A stretch of 35,427 bases of DNA from contig JBLMZA010000057.1 of NCBI GenBank assembly GCA_050258555.1, positions 1 through 35,427 on the forward strand, read 5' to 3'. Source of the DNA: CAISDA01 sp050258555. Its GTDB lineage: Bacteria > Bacteroidota > Ignavibacteria > UBA10030 > UBA8401. This document shows, one piece after another, positions 9,562 through 16,163 of the stretch (within the stretch, counting starts at the first letter, position 1; every line of letters begins with the position of its first letter). The position numbers and the translations under genes were made by a program. Under the pieces are notes generated by a model that was not told where the DNA came from, searched no databases, and saw nothing but the letters and a program-made list of their open reading frames with translations.

Positions 9562-10218
9562 TCAGCCGTCTTTTCCATCGGCGGCATGTATGGCGATCTG
9601 AAGGCGGCTGTGCAACGCGAGCTTTTCCATAATATTATGGACGTGGCTTTTTACCGTGTGCGTGGCGATGTTCAATGCACGCGCAATTTCTTTGTTGCTC
9701 ATCCCTTCGGCGATGTGCGCGATGATTTCCTGTTCGCGCCGCGTCATGCGGACGACATTGGCAGCTTTGCCCTTTTTCTTTTTGAGCGCCAGCTCGATGA
9801 TATGGGCAAACAGCGATCCGGTCATCGGCAAGGGAAGAACTTTCCCTCCCTGGGCCACAGTCCGGATGGTGCCGAGAAATTCCTCGAGTGTCGCATCCTT
9901 CAGAATGAAACCCGAGGCTCCGGCCTCCACAAACTCCACAATATCCGAATGCATCGGCACCAGTCCCATTCCGATCACGTTGGTGTCAGGGACTCGCTTC
10001 CGAAGCGTCTCGACAATCGAAGATTCGTTAAGAGTCTTCAGGCCGACATCCAACAGGATGATGTGGGGTTTGGTCTGGCTGGCCTTCAGGAGTGCGTCAT
10101 AGCCGCTGCCGGTCGTGGCAGCGACAAGCATATCGGCCTGATCGTGGAGCATAGCGGCGATACCATCGCGCAGGATGCGATTATCTTCGATGATGAGTAT
10201 GCGGATTTTCTTTTCCAT
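9562..10218 (-). CDS. NarL/FixJ-family response regulator
   Basis: This 218-residue two-component response regulator has a receiver domain at about 4-120. The acidic pocket is ED at 11-12, the phospho-acceptor is Asp57 (ILLDVGL) and the conserved lysine is Lys107 (FILKDAT). A LuxR-type helix-turn-helix follows at about 157-215, with MTRREQEIIAHIAEG and NKEIARALNIATHTVKSHVHNI. The start at 10218 is fixed by AGAGGAG five bases upstream; longer readings to 10311 lack homology. No histidine kinase lies next to it, so its partner must be encoded elsewhere (the REC-kinase at 21985-23106 is about 12 kb away). It lies 204 bases upstream of the KaiC-like operon on the same strand, so it may regulate that operon. 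That link is inferred from position only. Confidence 0.92.
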   Translation of the reverse strand: MEKKIRILIIEDNRILRDGIAAMLHDQADMLVAATTGSGYDALLKASQTKPHIILLDVGLKTLNESSIVETLRKRVPDTNVIGMGLVPMHSDIVEFVEAGASGFILKDATLEEFLGTIRTVAQGGKVLPLPMTGSLFAHIIELALKKKKGKAANVVRMTRREQEIIAHIAEGMSNKEIARALNIATHTVKSHVHNIMEKLALHSRLQIAIHAADGKDG

Positions 10219-10302
10219 CCGGCTCCTCTCTCCGCAAAGCACTGGTATCGATGTGGGCCCCTTCTGGGGCACACGGGATGTGCCTTCGGGTCGGCCTTCC
10301 GT

Positions 10303-10332
10303 AAAATACACAATTTTCCCCTATCATATCAA
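10303..10332 (-). promoter_or_regulatory. Candidate promoter of the response regulator
   Basis: On the minus strand, TTGATA (10332-10327) and TATTTT (10308-10303) are separated by 18 bases. This predicts an untranslated leader of about 80 bases before the start at 10218. The -35 overlaps one arm of the inverted repeat at 10328-10360. The evidence is pattern matching only. Confidence 0.4.
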
Positions 10333-10360
10333 GCGCGGAGCGCCGCAGCAGGCGCTTGAT
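10328..10360 (-). repeat. Inverted repeat overlapping the response-regulator -35 box
   Basis: ATCAAGCGC (10328-10336) is perfectly complementary to GCGCTTGAT (10352-10360), with a 15-base GC-rich spacer. It follows the YeiH gene on the minus strand but has no T-run, so a standard intrinsic terminator is unlikely. Its left arm overlaps the candidate -35 of the response regulator gene, so an operator is equally possible. Confidence 0.45.
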
Positions 10361-10411
10361 GACCTCGTCTTGGACTCTTTTAAATATTTAAGTGCGTTGC
10401 CGACATGATCG

Positions 10412-11338
10412 TTACATGGTCATCAGCGCCGCAGTGATGGAAAGAACGCTGATCAGGATCCAGAGCAGCACCCCCTGCACGAGCGGCTTGGTGCCGACGC
10501 TCTTCATCGTTTCCAGCGAAAGACCCGCGCCGATCAGAAGCAGCGTCACAGTCAGCCCCTTCTTTGCGATCATGACGATCGACGAATACTCCCATGCGTA
10601 CGCCGGGAAATACGTACTGATCGCCATGGCCAGAATATAGAGTCCGATAAAATAGGGAATCCTGATCTTCCTGCTTTCGCCTTTTGAAAACATGACAGTC
10701 AGCAGGGAGACGGGAATGATCCACAACGCCCGTTCCAGCTTCACCGTGGTCGCAAAATGCAATGCTTCCTGACCGAAGGCGGAGGATGCGCCGACGACGG
10801 AGCTCGTATCATGGATCGCGATCGCGCTCCAGATGCCGAACTGATACTGGCTCATGTGAAAAAAGTGCCCGATGAAGGGAAAGAGAAAGAGCGCCAGGGA
10901 GTTCAGGATGAAGACGGTGCCGAGGCTGACGCTCATCTGCTTTTCATCCGCCCTGATGATGGGCGAAACGGCGGCAATGGCGCTTCCGCCGCAGATGGCC
11001 GTGCCTGTGGAAATGAGAAAGGACGTCTTCCGTTCCACATCGAGCCACCGGCCCAGAAGCCAGCCCGCAAGGAATGTGATGCCGATCGAGAAGACCGTGA
11101 ACGCGATGCCGTCCTTCCCCGCCTGCCACGCCTGCTGAAGGTTCATGCCGAAGCCGAGGCCGACGACGGACGCTTTCAGCAGCCAGTTGGTCGCCTTGTG
11201 ATTGTATTTCTGAAACGGATGGCCGATCGTTTGCGCAAGGATAATCCCCAGAAGCAATGCCAGAGGCGGATCGATGTAGGAGGTCAGAGACAGCAGGACG
11301 GCGGCAATAAAAATCAGTTTCTTCGATGTTTCGTTCAT
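10412..11338 (-). CDS. YeiH/UPF0324-family membrane transporter (putative sulfate exporter family)
   Basis: This 308-residue polytopic inner-membrane protein has about nine or ten hydrophobic segments. Family-typical stretches are GTAICGGSAIAA near 115, AIAIHDTSSVVGAS near 195 and the C-terminal LLLIGAGLSLE. The family is often annotated as putative sulfate exporters, but substrates are largely unproven. It is the last gene of a close run with the DUF6132-type and OsmC-like genes (55-base gap to the upstream gene). That context gives mild support for a sulfur-related or thiol-related substrate. The start is the only ATG before the hydrophobic N-terminus, and no strong ribosome-binding site was seen. 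Confidence 0.88.
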   Translation of the reverse strand: MNETSKKLIFIAAVLLSLTSYIDPPLALLLGIILAQTIGHPFQKYNHKATNWLLKASVVGLGFGMNLQQAWQAGKDGIAFTVFSIGITFLAGWLLGRWLDVERKTSFLISTGTAICGGSAIAAVSPIIRADEKQMSVSLGTVFILNSLALFLFPFIGHFFHMSQYQFGIWSAIAIHDTSSVVGASSAFGQEALHFATTVKLERALWIIPVSLLTVMFSKGESRKIRIPYFIGLYILAMAISTYFPAYAWEYSSIVMIAKKGLTVTLLLIGAGLSLETMKSVGTKPLVQGVLLWILISVLSITAALMTM

Positions 11339-11393
11339 TCTCTATAAGTATTCCCGTTGGTGATGGACAAGATGTTCCGAGCCTGGGGATGCG

Positions 11394-11582
11394 CTAACGA
11401 ATCCACAGGCTTCCCAGCACCGCCCCATAGATCGTGCTGATCCACGGATTGGAGGAGATCGGACAAGCGCCGCTTCTGCATCCCACGAATTTGTAATACG
11501 CATAACCTCCGGCCGCGCCCAGCGCAACCGGGAGGATGCGTCCCGCCCAGAGCATGACAGGAAATGATGATAATAGTTCCAT
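11394..11582 (-). CDS. Small DUF6132-type membrane protein (copy A)
   Basis: This 62-residue protein consists of two hydrophobic stretches around a conserved core: GGYAYYKFVGCRSGACPISSNPW followed by STIYGAVLGSLW. The two cysteines and the CPI-S/T-NP signature match the small DUF6132 family, whose function is unknown. The second gene of this kind at 12069-12290 has the same core with GCASGSCPITGNPY. It lies 43 bases after the OsmC-like stop and 55 bases before the YeiH-like start, so it is probably in the same operon. An internal ATG (MLWAGR) is an alternative start. Confidence 0.8.
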   Translation of the reverse strand: MELLSSFPVMLWAGRILPVALGAAGGYAYYKFVGCRSGACPISSNPWISTIYGAVLGSLWIR

Positions 11583-11625
11583 ATGTGTTTCGTCTTTTCG
11601 AATTGAAAATTTAAGAACGCCGTCC

Positions 11626-12069
11626 TTACACGATGATGACGGAAGGCTCGATCACGACCGAGGCCGTGAGGGAATTCGCGATCAGACAGTGCTCGTGCGC
11701 CTTGTGCAAGAGCGCTTCAACCTGCTCCGCACTCCAGGCGCTTCCCACAGTGATCTCGGGACGGATCGTGATCGTCGTAAACCGATAGTTCCCTTCCGTG
11801 AACTCGAGGAGTCCCTCGGCGCTGCTGCGATAGGAGACAAGCGGAAGGTTCTTCCTTTCTCCAAAGGAGAGAAATGTGGACATCGTACAGATCTCCGCCG
11901 CGGCGACAAGCATCTCTTCCGGCGTCCAGTATCCCGGCAATCCCTTGAATTCAGGCGGACTGGAGATTTCCAGAGACGGCTTGCCTTCCGAGCGAAGCAT
12001 TCCCTGGCGGTCTTCACTCCATTCCACCGATGTGCGGTAGGTGAACGATTTGTGCTTCGGTTGTTCCAT
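11626..12069 (-). CDS. OsmC/Ohr-family protein
   Basis: This 147-residue cytosolic protein belongs to the OsmC superfamily, whose members reduce hydroperoxides or handle reactive sulfur through two cysteines. The first Cys is in AAAEICTMSTFLSFGERKNL and the second in AHEHCLIANSL; both are in their usual positions, and FKGLPGYWTPEEML precedes the first. ATG at 12069 overlaps the upstream stop as TGATG, with GGAG a few bases upstream. A GTG one codon earlier is less likely. It is sandwiched between two DUF6132-type genes. Whether it is an organic hydroperoxide reductase or a more divergent OsmC-like protein cannot be told from sequence alone. Confidence 0.9.
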   Translation of the reverse strand: MEQPKHKSFTYRTSVEWSEDRQGMLRSEGKPSLEISSPPEFKGLPGYWTPEEMLVAAAEICTMSTFLSFGERKNLPLVSYRSSAEGLLEFTEGNYRFTTITIRPEITVGSAWSAEQVEALLHKAHEHCLIANSLTASVVIEPSVIIV

Positions 12070-12290
12070 CACTGCTCCGTTTTCTGTTCGGGCTTCGATT
12101 TTGGCACAAGCACGTATCCGATCAAAGCGCCGTAGGCCGTGCTGATGTACGGATTGCCGGTAATGGGACAGGATCCCGATGCACAGCCGATATAATAATA
12201 ATAGGCATATCCTGCCGCCGCTCCGGCGAGCATTGCCGCGGCGCGCTTGGCGATCGGATGTTTCAGATAATGAAAAAGCGATTCAAACAC
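12069..12290 (-). CDS. Small DUF6132-type membrane protein (copy B)
   Basis: This 73-residue protein begins with a short amphipathic N-terminus, followed by a hydrophobic AGAAAGYAYYYYIGC segment, the cysteine motif GCASGSCPITGNPY and a second hydrophobic stretch STAYGALIGYVLV. It ends in a charged tail. It is a paralogue of the gene at 11394-11582. The GTG start is supported by AGAGGA about five bases upstream (near 12296-12301). Its stop overlaps the OsmC-like start (TGATG), indicating translational coupling. It is the first gene of the four-gene run. The role is unknown; the paired cysteines next to OsmC suggest membrane thiol chemistry or scaffolding, which is inference. Confidence 0.82.
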   Translation of the reverse strand: MFESLFHYLKHPIAKRAAAMLAGAAAGYAYYYYIGCASGSCPITGNPYISTAYGALIGYVLVPKSKPEQKTEQ

Positions 12291-12376
12291 GTCGGTCCTC
12301 TTCGTGCGTTCGTGAAAAACGTTCCTTGTCTATTGGATGCCGCCTGGAACAGAAACGATTCACACGGCCGCAGGCC

Positions 12377-12390
12377 AAGCGCAGGCGCTT
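12377..12390. repeat. Short palindrome at the porin stop codon
   Basis: AAGCGC (12377-12382) and GCGCTT (12385-12390) are perfect complements separated by two bases. The right arm overlaps the porin TAA stop. No T-run follows on the minus strand, so a terminator is not supported. The rest of the 98-base gap 12291-12388 shows only the ribosome-binding site of copy B. Confidence 0.3.
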
Positions 12391-13537
12391 AAAATGTCAG
12401 GAGCGCGTGCAGCATCCACCGCTCGTCGCGATCGGTCTTCGTATTATCCGCACGCTTCAACGATGCCGATTCGGCCTGCTGCACCTGACGATCGAGAACG
12501 AACTGGCATTTCTCGCTGATGCGATACGAGAGGCCGACAATCGCAAAGCGCGTCATATCTCCGCCTTTGCTGATATTGGGCTCGGCAATATCATATCGGA
12601 GCACGAGCGCCACGGTATTCCGAATTGATTCGAACGGAGCCTTGATCTCTCCGAAAAACGAGAGTCCGTTGCCCGTGACCACCGTATCGGGATGCGACGG
12701 CGCGTCCCAGCGACGATCGGCTTCGGCATAGGCGCTCACATACGCATCGGCGTAGCCTGCGAGCACGCCGGCGCGGTCGCGCTGCAATGCCCGTCCCGTC
12801 ACGCTCTGGTTTGCGCCCTTATAGCCGTAGCCTGCAAGCGTCAGATTCTTCGCCACGGGAATGCCTTGAAACGGAGAAAGTGTGATGCGCGCCGCAACAT
12901 CCTTGAACCGGTTGGCTTCCGGCGCCGCATAGCCGCTGCCATTGAGGATGAATGCCGAGACGTCTCCGAAGCCGGAAGGCAATTGGTACTGGGCCGAGAG
13001 GCCGAGGTCCGCCGATGCATAGTAGCCGTTCCTGTCGACAAACGAAGGCGAGATGCCGCGGTATTTCCAATAGCCGTCGATGAATCCCGTCCACGGGCCG
13101 GCGATCATGCCCGCCTTGATCGATACCGAGGGAGCCGGCGTATAATCGAGATAGGCGAATTTCAGGCGGACCGAGAGACCCGAATAGTAACTGCCGGCGG
13201 CCGCGTTTCTGAAAATATCGGTCGTCATCTGATACTTCACATTGTTGAACGCCGCTCCCTTCACCGTCAGATACAGGCGCTCGAAGTCGAACCGGTTCAC
13301 ATCCCGCCCTTCGATGCCGTTATTGGCGGTATAGGAAAAATAGGAGAATACCTGCCCGCCGACCGAAGCCGAAGATGCGTTCGCCTTGTCGATGAGGGCG
13401 ACGCGCCGCTCAAGCGCGGCGATCTTTTCCTCCAGCAGACGGATGTGGGCTGTGTCGGCGGAAGCCGCCGTGTTCTGCGCACGGCCGGTCATCACGACCG
13501 TGCAGACGATGATACCGAGGAACAAAACATGCTTCAT
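12389..13537 (-). CDS. Outer-membrane porin-like beta-barrel protein
   Basis: This 382-residue protein has a signal peptide (about 1-20, MKHVLFLGIIVCTVVMTGRAQ). A short heptad-like coiled coil follows at about 30-52 (RLLEEKIAALERRVALIDKA). The remainder is alternating amphipathic strands ending in a C-terminal phenylalanine (HALLTF), typical of outer-membrane barrels. The layout (signal, short coiled coil, barrel) resembles phosphate-selective porin O/P-like proteins, but the substrate cannot be assigned. It is transcribed divergently from the SH3 protein at 13827. Confidence 0.85.
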   Translation of the reverse strand: MKHVLFLGIIVCTVVMTGRAQNTAASADTAHIRLLEEKIAALERRVALIDKANASSASVGGQVFSYFSYTANNGIEGRDVNRFDFERLYLTVKGAAFNNVKYQMTTDIFRNAAAGSYYSGLSVRLKFAYLDYTPAPSVSIKAGMIAGPWTGFIDGYWKYRGISPSFVDRNGYYASADLGLSAQYQLPSGFGDVSAFILNGSGYAAPEANRFKDVAARITLSPFQGIPVAKNLTLAGYGYKGANQSVTGRALQRDRAGVLAGYADAYVSAYAEADRRWDAPSHPDTVVTGNGLSFFGEIKAPFESIRNTVALVLRYDIAEPNISKGGDMTRFAIVGLSYRISEKCQFVLDRQVQQAESASLKRADNTKTDRDERWMLHALLTF

Positions 13538-13724
13538 AGGGAGTATTCCAGTATGTGTGACAATTTTTTATGAAAACAGAGCAAGCATCATGCCAGAGCT
13601 GTCTCTCACAAAAGACTGAATGAATCGTATTGCGGAGCATGAATGAAGAGAGGAAATATTGACAGATGGTTAATATCCTTCACAGAGAGCGCCGCCTCAC
13701 GAGAGGGAGCCGTTCATTTTTCCC

Positions 13725-13755
13725 TTGCATTCCTCATGATTCAACACGATATTTG
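13725..13755 (+). promoter_or_regulatory. Candidate promoter of the SH3/zinc-ribbon gene
   Basis: TTGCAT (13725-13730) is followed after 17 bases by GATATTTG (13748-13755). This resembles both a weak -10 and the Bacteroidota TAnnTTTG element (one mismatch). It would give a leader of about 65 bases. The rest of the divergent gap 13538-13826 shows no clear operator, hairpin or small gene, and no convincing porin promoter was found. Confidence 0.3.
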
Positions 13756-13826
13756 GAGCGCCCTATGTTGTGAAGAGAACGGGATTGTGCGCGATTGGAT
13801 CACCCCTTCTTTGCCCGTCACACATC

Positions 13827-14954
13827 ATGAAGAGACAACGCTGTGTCTTCCTCCTTGCACGCGCGGCCGCGATTGCCTGCCTGCTTTCCTCCGTCTTCAT
13901 TTCTCCATCAGCGGCACAAGAGCCCCAAGCCTCCGATCGGATCACGATCGCCCGCTCATGGCCGATGTTCGAGCGCCGCGGGAACGCCTATTCTCCCGGC
14001 GACACATCGGGGCCGATCAACGGACGCGTTACGAAAGGCATGACGGCGCGCAAGCTTCTTCTGCACGGCTGCTGGTATGAAATCGAACTTGAAGACGGGA
14101 AAAAAGGATGGGTGCCGCTGCATGCCGTGGCGCCGCAGGCGTCGGAAGCGACGACGGTGAAGCACGCATGGACCGCACGCGCCGACACATCGCGCGTGCG
14201 CAAGACATCGAAGCGGGACTTTCAGATCGATGCCGGCACGGCGCTCACGCAAGTGGAGCGCGGCATCGGCTGGGTGAAGGTGAGAACAAAAGACGGACGT
14301 GAGGGATGGCTCGAATCGTACAAGCTTGAGATCGAAGGGGCGCTTCCCGTTGATGCGACGAGCGCCTTCTGGTACCGGACGTTCGATTCGATCGACCGCG
14401 CCGGCGCGAAATCATCCATCCTCGGCGTGCTCGTTTTTCTCTTCCAGTGGCTCGTGCTTCCCATGTTTCCCGGCATGGCGGTTTTTTTCCTCTTGTATTT
14501 TTCGGCGGGCCCGCTGCCTTTCATCAACAACTGGTTTCTGAAAACCGGCTACGGAGTGCTTGCCTTTTTCATCGGCTCGTGGTTCATCCTCTCGTTCATT
14601 CCGAGCGTGCCGCCCTTCATGGGAGGATTCACCGGGGGGATCATGCAGTTCTGGGCCTTCGCGATGCTCGTCGGCGTGATTATCGGCGTGCACCGGCGCA
14701 TCTCCTATGACCGCTGCAACAACTGCCGCCGGATCAATGCCGGAAGAATCGACGGCAGCGCCGGCGGCAACACGGAAAAAGTGATCGACACGACGAAGAC
14801 GACATACGGCTACGCCAACGGTCACACGCGCACGGAGACGAAAGAGACCACGACGACATCGCACACGACATGGGTTCGCGTGAAGTGCCGCTTCTGCGGG
14901 CACACATGGCTCGTGCAGGAGACAAGCTCATCGCGGAAGACCGCGATCAAGTAA
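13827..14954 (+). CDS. Secreted/membrane SH3-domain protein with C-terminal zinc ribbon
   Basis: This 375-residue protein is the only plus-strand gene. It has a signal peptide (about 1-30, ending SAAQEPQ), then two bacterial SH3-like modules (about 38-105 and 115-170, with GCWYEIELEDGKKGWVPL and GIGWVKVRTKDGREGWLE). Three or four hydrophobic segments span about 196-290. A cytosolic-looking tail carries two CxxC pairs (C297/C300 and C354/C357). These are separated by a Thr-rich insert with repeated TET/TTT (about 317-350). The four cysteines suggest a zinc ribbon interrupted by a flexible loop. The start is chosen at the signal peptide ATG; a GTG at 13770 would add 19 residues before it. The SH3 modules probably face the periplasm. 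The function is unknown and no neighbour is obviously linked. Confidence 0.75.
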   Translation: MKRQRCVFLLARAAAIACLLSSVFISPSAAQEPQASDRITIARSWPMFERRGNAYSPGDTSGPINGRVTKGMTARKLLLHGCWYEIELEDGKKGWVPLHAVAPQASEATTVKHAWTARADTSRVRKTSKRDFQIDAGTALTQVERGIGWVKVRTKDGREGWLESYKLEIEGALPVDATSAFWYRTFDSIDRAGAKSSILGVLVFLFQWLVLPMFPGMAVFFLLYFSAGPLPFINNWFLKTGYGVLAFFIGSWFILSFIPSVPPFMGGFTGGIMQFWAFAMLVGVIIGVHRRISYDRCNNCRRINAGRIDGSAGGNTEKVIDTTKTTYGYANGHTRTETKETTTTSHTTWVRVKCRFCGHTWLVQETSSSRKTAIK

Positions 14955-14973
14955 GCGCCGCGATCGGGGCTTC

Positions 14974-16047
14974 TTACCGGTAGCGGCCGTATTTCTGCGC
15001 CGCTTCATACATGGCAACGACGTTCGCGGTCGGAGAGTTATCCTGGATCTCGTGCGTCGGCGCCAGCGCATAGCCTCCGCCCGGCATCATCGTCTCGAGC
15101 GTTTCCTTCACCGAGCGCTCGACATCCTCCGCTGTGCCGTATGCCAAGGGACCCGCCGTCGAGATCATGCCGTGGAAGCTCAGCTTCGCGCCGTAGGTTT
15201 GCTTCAGATACGCCGGCTCCATCTCGAATGCCTCGGGCTGCAGCGTGTCGATCACCGTGATGCCCATCTCGATGAAGTCGTTGAACGCCCAGCTGCTCGA
15301 GCCGCACGAGTGGATCATGACGGGCACGTTGTAGGCGCGCGCCAGATCGACGAACTTCTGGTGGCGCGGACGAAGGTGCTTCCTGTAGAGATCGAGGCTG
15401 ATCGTGGCGCCGCGCTGCGTGCCGAGATCCTCCCCCATCCAGAACAGATCGATCAGCCCCTTGCCCGCCTCGAGCACGCGCTCCATCATTTCAAGCCAGA
15501 GCGCCGTGTTGCGCTCGATCAAGAGCATGCCCGCCGGTTCGTCGATCATGAGATCGACCAGCACCTGCTCCATCGTGCGCAGCATGCCCATGGAATTGAT
15601 GATGTCGCCGACACCCGGATGGCCCACGACAACGCAATAGTCCTTGTAGAGCCCGGCAAGGCGCGTGATTTCCGAATAATCGTAATCGTCGGCCGAGGGC
15701 AGTTTCCAGTTCGCCACCATTTCTTCGTCGGCATACTGCAGGGGCCACGAGCAATAATCCCAATATCCTCCCCAGTCGTGCTGCACCCAGCGGCGATGGC
15801 GCCCGAACTCGTCGACTTTGATGCCCGGCAGATCCTCATACAGCTTCGCTCCGCAATAGGGCGCATCGAGCGCGCGGAAGTCGACCGAGAGCCGCCGGCG
15901 CAGTCCCTCGTTGTCGTCCGAAGCGAGTCCGAAGTGTTCTTTCAGGCGCCGGTCGATGGCGGGATTGTAGAGATAATTGATGGGAACGCGGTCCGGTTCA
16001 GCATGGCTGAAGGCGGTCAGAACTCTTTCTTTCGGTGTCATGATCAT
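14974..16047 (-). CDS. Uroporphyrinogen-decarboxylase superfamily protein (MtaA/CmuA-like)
   Basis: This 357-residue TIM-barrel protein of the URO-D superfamily begins MTPKERVLTAFSHAEPDRVP. It carries IHSCGSS, giving His246-x-Cys248, the zinc-site pattern of the cobamide methyltransferase branch (MtaA, CmuA) rather than heme HemE. Later segments are DTLQPEAFEMEPAYLKQTYG, FHGMIST and a conserved C-terminal THEIQDNSPTANV. Family members act on methylated corrinoids or glycine-betaine-like substrates, or are uncharacterised catabolic proteins. No corrinoid protein or MtaB-like partner is adjacent. Starts at 16047 and 16041 (MIM) are equally plausible. It lies tail to tail with the SH3 gene, 19 bases apart. 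The 116-base gap upstream (16048-16163) is AT-rich and probably holds the promoter. Confidence 0.85.
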   Translation of the reverse strand: MIMTPKERVLTAFSHAEPDRVPINYLYNPAIDRRLKEHFGLASDDNEGLRRRLSVDFRALDAPYCGAKLYEDLPGIKVDEFGRHRRWVQHDWGGYWDYCSWPLQYADEEMVANWKLPSADDYDYSEITRLAGLYKDYCVVVGHPGVGDIINSMGMLRTMEQVLVDLMIDEPAGMLLIERNTALWLEMMERVLEAGKGLIDLFWMGEDLGTQRGATISLDLYRKHLRPRHQKFVDLARAYNVPVMIHSCGSSSWAFNDFIEMGITVIDTLQPEAFEMEPAYLKQTYGAKLSFHGMISTAGPLAYGTAEDVERSVKETLETMMPGGGYALAPTHEIQDNSPTANVVAMYEAAQKYGRYR

Positions 16048-16163
16048 TGTGGGAAATGTGTGTGTTCTTCGGGATGAATGAAGCCCCGTGACTGCGGCGC
16101 GAAAAAAATTCCACACAATGATAAAAAAAATTCACCGTGATTGAAAGAAAATATTTCCCCTTG

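Noticed and set aside
12377..12390. Palindrome at the porin stop as an intrinsic terminator
   Set aside because: The loop is only two bases and no T-run follows.
13538..13826. Small genes in the divergent gap
   Set aside because: Short frames here lack ribosome-binding sites and recognisable features; the stretch looks like a double promoter region.
14974..16047. Heme-biosynthesis uroporphyrinogen decarboxylase (HemE)
   Set aside because: It has the HxC metal-site pattern of the methyltransferase branch and lacks the usual HemE context.
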